A stretch of 11,325 bases of DNA, from the NCBI GenBank assembly GCA_016286595.1, contig JAEETR010000001.1, positions 1-11,325 on the forward strand, in the 5' to 3' direction. The DNA is from Oscillospiraceae bacterium. GTDB lineage: Bacteria > Bacillota > Clostridia > Oscillospirales > Oscillospiraceae. The position numbers and the translations under genes were made by a program. The notes beneath the pieces are model-generated. The model did no database searches and was not told where the DNA came from. It saw only the letters and a list, made by a program, of their open reading frames with translations. Each line of letters opens with the position of its first letter. Within the stretch, counting starts at the first letter, position 1. Shown in pieces: positions 6,676 to 11,325 of this stretch.

Positions 6676-6705
6676 ATTGTACACCAGCTGCGCTGTGCAA
6701 GTCAA
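6676..6705 (-). promoter_or_regulatory. Sigma-A-type promoter of the eight-helix membrane protein
   Basis: On the minus strand TTGACT (complement of 6700-6705) and TACAAT (complement of 6676-6681) are 18 nt apart, one mismatch each from consensus. Transcription would begin near 6668, giving a leader of about 30 nt to the ATG at 6639. Confidence 0.6.
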
Positions 6706-6719
6706 TCCGGGAGGTGCCA

Positions 6720-7739
6720 GTGAGACCCCTACGCCTTATAGCCGCTTCTTCGCTGCTGACCGCCGCCGTTACTGCGGCAGCCAGAATAACGGGACTGTGT
6801 TTCCCCCTGCCCCGGGGGGGGCCCGCGCCGGCAGTCGGCGGCACGCCGTCCGCACAGCCGGAAGAAACGTCAGTCCCGCCGGAGGCGGGACGGGACGGCG
6901 ACACAATCCTGCGCTTTTACGACGGCAAAGCCGTCCGGGATATCACTATGGAGGATTATCTCGCGGGGGCGGTGGCGGCGGAGATGCCCGCGCTTTTCGA
7001 GCCGGAGGCGCTGAAGGCCCAGGCCGTGGCTGCCCGTACATACATATTATACCGCATGGCAGTCGGTCCTTCCCCCCTCCATCCCGGCGCCGACGTGTGC
7101 GGCGACGGGGCGTGCTGCATGGCGTACATGGACGAAACGGCTCTGCGGGAGCGGTGGGCCGACGACTATGAGGATAACCTTGCCCGCATCCGAAACGCCG
7201 TCACCGCCACCGACGGGGAATATCTGTCCTACGACGGCGAGGCGGCGCTGGCCGTGTTCCACTCCTCCTCTGGCGGGCGGACGGAGGACAGCGGAAACGT
7301 GTGGGGCGAAGCCCTGCCCTACCTCGTCAGCGTCGCCAGCCCGGAGGAGGAGGCGGACGTGCCAAATTACGAGTCGACGGCGGTCGTGAGCGCGGAGGAG
7401 TTCCGATCCGTCATAACGGAGCGGTATCCCGGCGCCGACCTTTCCGGTCCTGCCGAGGGCTGGATCGGTCCAACGGTGCTGACGGAGGGCGGGCGCGTCG
7501 GTACCGTCACCGTCGGCGGCGTTGAGATACCCGGCACCGCGCTTCGGGACATGTTCGCCCTGCGCAGTGCTGACGTGAAGATAGCCGCGGAGGGTAACAA
7601 CTTCACTCTCACCTGCACCGGCTACGGCCACGGGGTGGGCATGAGCCAGTACGGGGCCAACGTGATGGCCAGGTCCGGCAGCGGATATGAGGACATCCTG
7701 GCCTGGTACTACCCCGGCACGGTGCTGGAGAGAAAATAA
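6720..7739 (+). CDS. spoIID: Stage II sporulation protein D, engulfment lytic transglycosylase
   Basis: A 339-residue SpoIID: a peptidoglycan lytic transglycosylase anchored in the mother-cell membrane that, with SpoIIM and SpoIIP, drives engulfment of the forespore. An N-terminal hydrophobic segment (about residues 4-30) would anchor it, followed by a Pro/Glu-rich linker. The SpoIID core begins near 60. The catalytic Glu is E88 in AAEMPALFEPEALKAQAVAART, the family's most conserved stretch, and coincides in number with Glu88 of Bacillus SpoIID. Cysteines C127, C132 and C133 lie where clostridial SpoIID proteins can bind zinc. The C-terminal block GYGHGVGMSQYGA starts at 301. The GTG at 6720 is preceded by GGGAGG (6709-6714), 5 nt away; the upstream ATG at 6654 has no ribosome site and would spoil the signal anchor. 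It is a monocistronic unit; spoIIM and spoIIP are not in the window. A SpoIID/LytB paralogue is a less likely alternative. Confidence 0.9.
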   Translation: MRPLRLIAASSLLTAAVTAAARITGLCFPLPRGGPAPAVGGTPSAQPEETSVPPEAGRDGDTILRFYDGKAVRDITMEDYLAGAVAAEMPALFEPEALKAQAVAARTYILYRMAVGPSPLHPGADVCGDGACCMAYMDETALRERWADDYEDNLARIRNAVTATDGEYLSYDGEAALAVFHSSSGGRTEDSGNVWGEALPYLVSVASPEEEADVPNYESTAVVSAEEFRSVITERYPGADLSGPAEGWIGPTVLTEGGRVGTVTVGGVEIPGTALRDMFALRSADVKIAAEGNNFTLTCTGYGHGVGMSQYGANVMARSGSGYEDILAWYYPGTVLERK

Positions 7740-7770
7740 AACCCGGAGGAGACTATTTCTCCTCCGGGTT
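7740..7770 (+). terminator. Hairpin behind spoIID
   Basis: Arms 7740-7752 and 7758-7770 are perfect 13-bp complements around a 5-nt loop, beginning immediately after the spoIID stop codon. No U-tract follows on the plus strand (CAATACTATT). On the minus strand the stem is followed by TTATTTTC, so it would also stop transcripts running through from the oxidoreductase side. Confidence 0.65.
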
Positions 7771-7781
7771 CAATACTATTC

Positions 7782-7812
7782 GTAATGGCCGCAGCTCCGC
7801 CGCGGCTATTAC
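7782..7812 (+). other. Hairpin of unknown role in the spoIID-PFOR spacer
   Basis: Arms 7782-7792 (GTAATGGCCGC) and 7802-7812 (GCGGCTATTAC) pair over 11 positions with a 9-nt loop. The only non-Watson-Crick position is a G-U wobble on the plus-strand RNA (an A-C mismatch on the minus strand), a mild hint that the plus strand is the structured RNA. No U-tract follows. Confidence 0.5.
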
Positions 7813-7824
7813 ACATTCAGGCGA

Positions 7825-7882
7825 GCTGTGCGAGCCCTCACGCCGACCAACCGAGGCACAGCCGAGGGCGATGGAGCGTGAG
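7825..7882. repeat. Interleaved inverted repeats (pseudoknot-like), possible dispersed element
   Basis: Three perfect complementary pairs occur in crossing order: GCTGTGC (7825-7831) with GCACAGC (7856-7862); GCCCTC (7834-7839) with GAGGGC (7864-7869); CTCACGC (7837-7843) with GCGTGAG (7876-7882). Because the first pair's right arm lies between the arms of the others, the pairs cannot nest and imply a pseudoknot, alternative folds, or a rearranged repeat. No open reading frame of note lies here. Nature unknown. Confidence 0.4.
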
Positions 7883-7886
7883 TATC

Positions 7887-7925
7887 TCAAAAGAAGAGGC
7901 CGGCAAAGCCGGCCTCTTCTTTTGA
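7887..7925 (-). terminator. Terminator of the pyruvate:ferredoxin oxidoreductase gene
   Basis: Arms 7887-7904 and 7908-7925 form a perfect 18-bp stem with a 3-nt loop and A4/T4 ends. It begins 7 nt beyond the oxidoreductase stop codon. The run of T's lies in the 3' arm on either strand, so it can act in both directions. Confidence 0.85.
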
Positions 7926-7932
7926 AGTTTGA

Positions 7933-10902
7933 TTACTCGTACAGAGCCTTCAGCTTCAGCAGGTGCTGATAGCGCTCCTTGGCGTTCTCCTCGTTGCGGG
8001 CAAACAGGACGTTCGCTCTGTCGGGGAACTCGGTGATCAGGCGGGCATAGCGGGCTTCGTTCTTGAGGAAGTCCTGATAGCCCTCCTTGGGCTCCTTGGA
8101 GTCGAGAGTGAAGGGCTTGTCGGCGGCGGGGTTGAACCGGAACAGGTTCCAGTAACCGCACTCGACGGCCTTCTTCATCTCGGTCTGGCAGTTCATCATG
8201 CCGCCCTTGATGGAGTGCATCTCGCAGGGGGCGTAGCCGATGATCAGGGACGGACCCTTGTAAGCCTCGGCCTCCTTGATGGCGCGGAGGGTCTGGGCCA
8301 TGTTGGAGCCCATGGCCACCTGTGCCACGTAGACGTAGCCGTAGCTCATGGCTATCTCGGCAAGGCTCTTGGACTTGATCTCCTTACCGGCCGCGGCGAA
8401 CTGAGCCACCTGGCCGATGTTGGAGGCCTTGGAGGCCTGGCCGCCGGTGTTGGAGTAAACCTCGGTGTTGAACACGAACACGTTCACGTCCTCACCGGAG
8501 GCAAGCACGTGGTCGAGGCCGCCGAAGCCTATATCGTAGGCCCAGCCGTCGCCGCCGAATATCCACACGCTCTTCTTGTTCAGGTAATCGCGCTTGGCGA
8601 GGATCTCTCTGGCCAGGGTGCAGGCGGGGCACTTGCAGCCTTCCACGATGCCCTCTTCCAGAGCCTTGGCGAACTTGTCGGCAGCGGCGCCGTTCTTGTC
8701 GCCGTCCTCATAGGTGTCGAGCCACTCGTTGGCGGCCTCCACTATGGCCTTGTCGCAGTACTCGATGGCGATGAGCTCGCGGGTCTTGGCGGCCAGGTCG
8801 TCGCGCAGCTTCTTCTGGCCGAGGTAGATGCCGAAGCCGTGCTCGGCGTTATCCTCGAACAGGGAGTTGGCCCAGGCGGGACCCTTGCCGTTCTCGTCCA
8901 CGCAGTAGGGGGAGGTAGCGGCGGGGCCGCCCCAGATGGAGGAACAGCCGGTGGCGTTGGAAACTATCATATGATCGCCGTAGAGCTGGGTCACGAGACG
9001 GGCGTAGCTGGTCTCGGCACAGCCGGCGCAGGAACCGGAGAACTCAAGATAGGGCTTGAGGTACTGGCTCTTGACCACGTTGTCGGTACCGGCCACGTCG
9101 TCCTTGACGGTGACGTTCTTGACCATGTAGTCGAACACGGGCTGCTCGGCGAGCTGGCTCTCCTGGGTGGTGACGGTAAGACTCTTGGTGGGGCACACGG
9201 TGATGCACACGCCGCAGCCCATGCAGTCCATGGGGGACAGGGCCAGAGCGTAGGTGTACTTGCCCTTGGACAGCTTGTGGGGCGCGCTCTTGGTGTTGGC
9301 GGGAGCGGCGGCCAGCTCAGCCTCGGTCAGGGCATAGGGACGGATGGTGGCGTGGGGGCACACGTAAGCGCACTGGTTGCACTGGGCGCAGGTGCTGGGC
9401 TCCCACACGGGCATCAGGGTGGCGACGCCGCGCTTCTCGTAGGCGGAAGCGCCCTGCTGGAAGGTGCCGTCCGCGTAATCGACGAAGGCGGACACGGGCA
9501 GGGAATCGCCGTCCATACGGTCCACGGGATCGAGGATGCTCTTGACCATCTTGACGGTCTTGGCGGGACCCTCGAGGGTGTCGGCCTTGGCCTCGTCAAC
9601 GGCGTTGGCCCAGTCGGCGGGCACGTCGATCTTCACGAAGGCGGTGGCGCCGGCGTCGATGGCGTTCCAGTTGGCCTCGACCACGTCGCGGCCCTTCTTC
9701 AGGTAGGAGTGCTCGGCAGCGTCCTTCATGTACTTCAGGGCGTCCTCCTGGGGCAGGACGCCGGCCAGGGTGAAGAACGCGGACTGAAGGATGGTGTTGG
9801 TGCGCTTGCCCATACCCACCTTCTGAGCTATATCGATAGCGTTGATGGTGTACAGCTGGATGTTGTTGCGGACGATGTAGCGCTTGGCGTCAGCGTCCAG
9901 ATGATGGCTCAGCTCGTCGAGATCCCAGGTGCAGTTGATCATGAACACGCCGCCGGGCTTGACGTCCTGCACCATCTTGAAGCCCTTGGTGACATAGGAC
10001 GGGTTGTGGCAGGCCACGAAGTCGGCCTTGTTGATGTAGTACGGGCTCTTGATGGGCTTGTCACCGAAGCGCAGATGGCTGATGGTGACGCCGCCGGTCT
10101 TCTTGGAGTCATACTGGAAGTAGGACTGGATGTACTTGTCGGTGTGGTCGCCGATGATCTTGGTGGAGTTCTTGTTGGCGCCCACGGTACCGTCGCCGCC
10201 GATACCCCAGAACTTGCACTCGATGGTGCCCTCTGCGGCGGTGTTGGGGGTCTCCTCTCTGCTCTTCTCGGGCAGGGACAGGCCGGTAACGTCATCGACT
10301 ATGCCGATGGTGAACTGGGCCTTGGGAGCGTCCTTCTTCAGCTCCTCGTACACGGCGAACACGGAGGCGGGAGGAGTATCCTTGCTGCCCAGACCGTAGC
10401 GGCCGCCGGTGATGACGGCCTGACGGCCGACGGTGGCCAGAGCGGTCACGACGTCCATGTACAGAGGCTCGCCCAGGGAGCCGGGCTCCTTGGTGCGGTC
10501 CAGAACGGCGATCTTCTTGACGGTGGCGGGGATGGCGGCAGCCAGCTTCTCGGCGCAGAAGGGACGATACAGACGCACCTTCACCAGGCCGACCTTCTCG
10601 CCGGCGGCGTTGAGGTAGTCGATGACCTCCTCGGCCACGGCGCAGATGGAGCCCAGGGCGACGATGACGCGGGCGTCGGCAGGCGCGCCGTAGTAGTTGA
10701 ACAGCTGATAGTCGGTGCCGAGCTTGTCGTTGATCTTGCCCATGTACTCCTCGACTATGCCGGGGATCTGCTCGTAGTACTTGTTGGCAGCCTCACGATG
10801 CTGGAAGAAGATATCTCCGTTCTCGTGGGAGCCGCGCATCACGGGATGCTCGGGGTTCAGGGCACGCTGACGGAAAGCCTCGACGGCGTCCATGTCGACC
10901 AT
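7933..10902 (-). CDS. nifJ: Pyruvate:ferredoxin (flavodoxin) oxidoreductase, main segment downstream of an in-frame TAG
   Basis: PFOR oxidises pyruvate with CoA to acetyl-CoA and CO2, reducing ferredoxin in the cytosol of anaerobes. These 989 residues begin at the first ATG after the amber codon, but clear homology continues in frame through 10903-11052 (50 codons including FFDGFRTSHEIQKI), so this start is probably not natural. Domains in order: end of domain I (1-60), domain II (about 75-160), gamma-like domain III (about 230-430, FWGIGGDGTVGANK), an EKR linker (489-491), and a two-cluster ferredoxin domain with C505/508/511/515 and C560/563/566/570. The TPP domain follows, with proximal-cluster cysteines C625, C628, C653 and C893, the TPP motif GGDGWAYDIGFGGLDH from 783, and NTEVYSNTGG at 812-821. 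All cofactor ligands are present and the frame is otherwise unbroken to TAA. An insert with C756, C758 and C761 precedes the TPP motif. It is a single-gene unit with its own terminator. Confidence 0.93.
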   Translation of the reverse strand: MVDMDAVEAFRQRALNPEHPVMRGSHENGDIFFQHREAANKYYEQIPGIVEEYMGKINDKLGTDYQLFNYYGAPADARVIVALGSICAVAEEVIDYLNAAGEKVGLVKVRLYRPFCAEKLAAAIPATVKKIAVLDRTKEPGSLGEPLYMDVVTALATVGRQAVITGGRYGLGSKDTPPASVFAVYEELKKDAPKAQFTIGIVDDVTGLSLPEKSREETPNTAAEGTIECKFWGIGGDGTVGANKNSTKIIGDHTDKYIQSYFQYDSKKTGGVTISHLRFGDKPIKSPYYINKADFVACHNPSYVTKGFKMVQDVKPGGVFMINCTWDLDELSHHLDADAKRYIVRNNIQLYTINAIDIAQKVGMGKRTNTILQSAFFTLAGVLPQEDALKYMKDAAEHSYLKKGRDVVEANWNAIDAGATAFVKIDVPADWANAVDEAKADTLEGPAKTVKMVKSILDPVDRMDGDSLPVSAFVDYADGTFQQGASAYEKRGVATLMPVWEPSTCAQCNQCAYVCPHATIRPYALTEAELAAAPANTKSAPHKLSKGKYTYALALSPMDCMGCGVCITVCPTKSLTVTTQESQLAEQPVFDYMVKNVTVKDDVAGTDNVVKSQYLKPYLEFSGSCAGCAETSYARLVTQLYGDHMIVSNATGCSSIWGGPAATSPYCVDENGKGPAWANSLFEDNAEHGFGIYLGQKKLRDDLAAKTRELIAIEYCDKAIVEAANEWLDTYEDGDKNGAAADKFAKALEEGIVEGCKCPACTLAREILAKRDYLNKKSVWIFGGDGWAYDIGFGGLDHVLASGEDVNVFVFNTEVYSNTGGQASKASNIGQVAQFAAAGKEIKSKSLAEIAMSYGYVYVAQVAMGSNMAQTLRAIKEAEAYKGPSLIIGYAPCEMHSIKGGMMNCQTEMKKAVECGYWNLFRFNPAADKPFTLDSKEPKEGYQDFLKNEARYARLITEFPDRANVLFARNEENAKERYQHLLKLKALYE

Positions 10903-11052
10903 GTCCTTCAGGTCCTCGTAATCCCACAGGGCGATCTTCTGGATCTCGTGGGAGGTGCGGAAACCGTCAAAGAAATTCAGGAAGGGGACGCGGCGCTCGA
11001 TGGTGGCCCGCTGGGCCCAGGGGGTCAGGTCCCTGACCTCCTGGATATTGGT

Positions 11053-11055
11053 CTA
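11053..11055 (-). other. In-frame amber (TAG) codon inside the oxidoreductase gene
   Basis: Minus-strand codons read GCC ATG CTG GCC TAG ACC AAT ATC CAG GAG, i.e. AML-A-stop-TNIQE. In related enzymes this position is, as I recall, Ser (Desulfovibrio africanus) or Glu (many clostridia); a single base change from TCG or GAG gives TAG. There is no frame change on either side. The eight native stop codons visible in the window are TAA or TGA, none TAG. Confidence 0.9.
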
Positions 11056-11325
11056 GGCCAGCATGGCAAAGCCGGTCTGGCGGCAGGCGTAAACGTCGCT
11101 GTGGTCGCCGAAAATGCTCAGCGCGTGGGAGGCAAGGGCGCGGGCGGACACGTGGAACACGCCCGGCAGCAGCTCGCCGGCGATCTTGTACAGGTTGGGG
11201 ATCATCAGCAGCAGGCCCTGAGAGGCGGTGAAGGTGCTGGTCAGCGCGCCGGTCAGCAGAGAGCCGTGTACAGCGCCGGCGGCGCCGCCCTCCGACTGCA
11301 TCTCCAGAACCTTGACGGTCTGTCC
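11053..11325 (-). CDS. nifJ: Pyruvate:ferredoxin oxidoreductase, N-terminal segment (start outside window; ends at in-frame TAG)
   Basis: The reading frame enters from beyond the window edge (GQTVKVLEMQSEGGAAGAVHG) and matches domain I of PFOR closely, including FTASQGLLLMIPN, KIAGELLPGVFHV and LSIFGDHSDVYACRQTGFAML. About the first 55-60 codons, including the start and the pyruvate-carboxylate-binding threonine region, lie outside the window. The frame meets TAG at 11053-11055 right after QTGFAMLA, then carries on as PFOR in the same frame. If TAG is read as stop, only a truncated domain I would be made, without any cofactor-binding part. The segment itself shows no other damage. Together with 7933-11052 it forms one gene, not two. 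Confidence 0.9.
   Translation of the reverse strand, partial: GQTVKVLEMQSEGGAAGAVHGSLLTGALTSTFTASQGLLLMIPNLYKIAGELLPGVFHVSARALASHALSIFGDHSDVYACRQTGFAMLA

Noticed and set aside
6654..6719. Upstream ATG start for SpoIID.
   Set aside because: No ribosome binding site, and it would place a polar segment ahead of the signal anchor; GTG at 6720 has GGGAGG at proper spacing.
11053..11055. Pyrrolysine or selenocysteine at the amber codon.
   Set aside because: Selenocysteine uses TGA. Pyrrolysine occurs mainly in methylamine methyltransferases, and the position is not catalytic in PFOR; no Pyl machinery is visible in the window.
1..11325. CRISPR arrays, tRNA or rRNA genes, insertion sequences, phage genes or defence systems.
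   Set aside because: I saw no direct-repeat arrays, cloverleaf-like genes, transposase or integrase motifs, or target-site duplications in this window.

Overview
The window looks like chromosomal DNA of a GC-rich, strictly anaerobic, spore-forming Clostridia-type Firmicute (an Oscillospiraceae/Ruminococcaceae-like gut bacterium would fit). This is inferred from a clostridial-style one-chain pyruvate:ferredoxin oxidoreductase, a SpoIID sporulation transglycosylase, a Feo ferrous-iron system with its small Cys-rich partner, and strong AGGAGG-type ribosome binding sites. No ribosomal RNA or other marker fixes the genus.

Layout: (1) 1-628, plus strand: 3' end of feoB, then a 63-residue FeoB-associated Cys-rich membrane protein. 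(2) 631-735: two hairpins between convergent units. (3) 749-4821, minus strand: an operon reading marR, ABC exporter half 1, ABC exporter half 2. The halves carry the residue signature of an asymmetric heterodimeric exporter (one degenerate and one consensus ATP site). The marR promoter has near-consensus boxes and a perfect palindrome at its start site. (4) 5054-5812, plus: an unrecognised four-helix membrane protein with a basic coiled-coil tail, divergent from marR. (5) 5839-6639, minus: an unrecognised eight-helix membrane protein whose last codons lie inside a bidirectional terminator. (6) 6720-7739, plus: spoIID, with a plausible sigma-E promoter. (7) 7740-7932: a gene-free but highly structured spacer. 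(8) 7933-11325, minus: pyruvate:ferredoxin oxidoreductase, lacking its first ~55-60 codons at the window edge and interrupted by one in-frame TAG at 11053-11055.

The six transcription units alternate in direction, and each convergent junction carries one or more strong hairpins. The genes are mostly housekeeping: iron uptake, drug or xenobiotic export under MarR control, engulfment during sporulation, and central anaerobic carbon metabolism. Iron import would support the three [4Fe-4S] clusters of the oxidoreductase, but nothing shows these units are co-regulated.

I do not see a convincing new multi-gene system. The observations most worth a second look are the amber codon in the oxidoreductase and the odd residues after it, the interleaved inverted repeats at 7825-7882, the palindromes at the marR/membrane-protein divergent promoters, and the two unrecognised membrane proteins.
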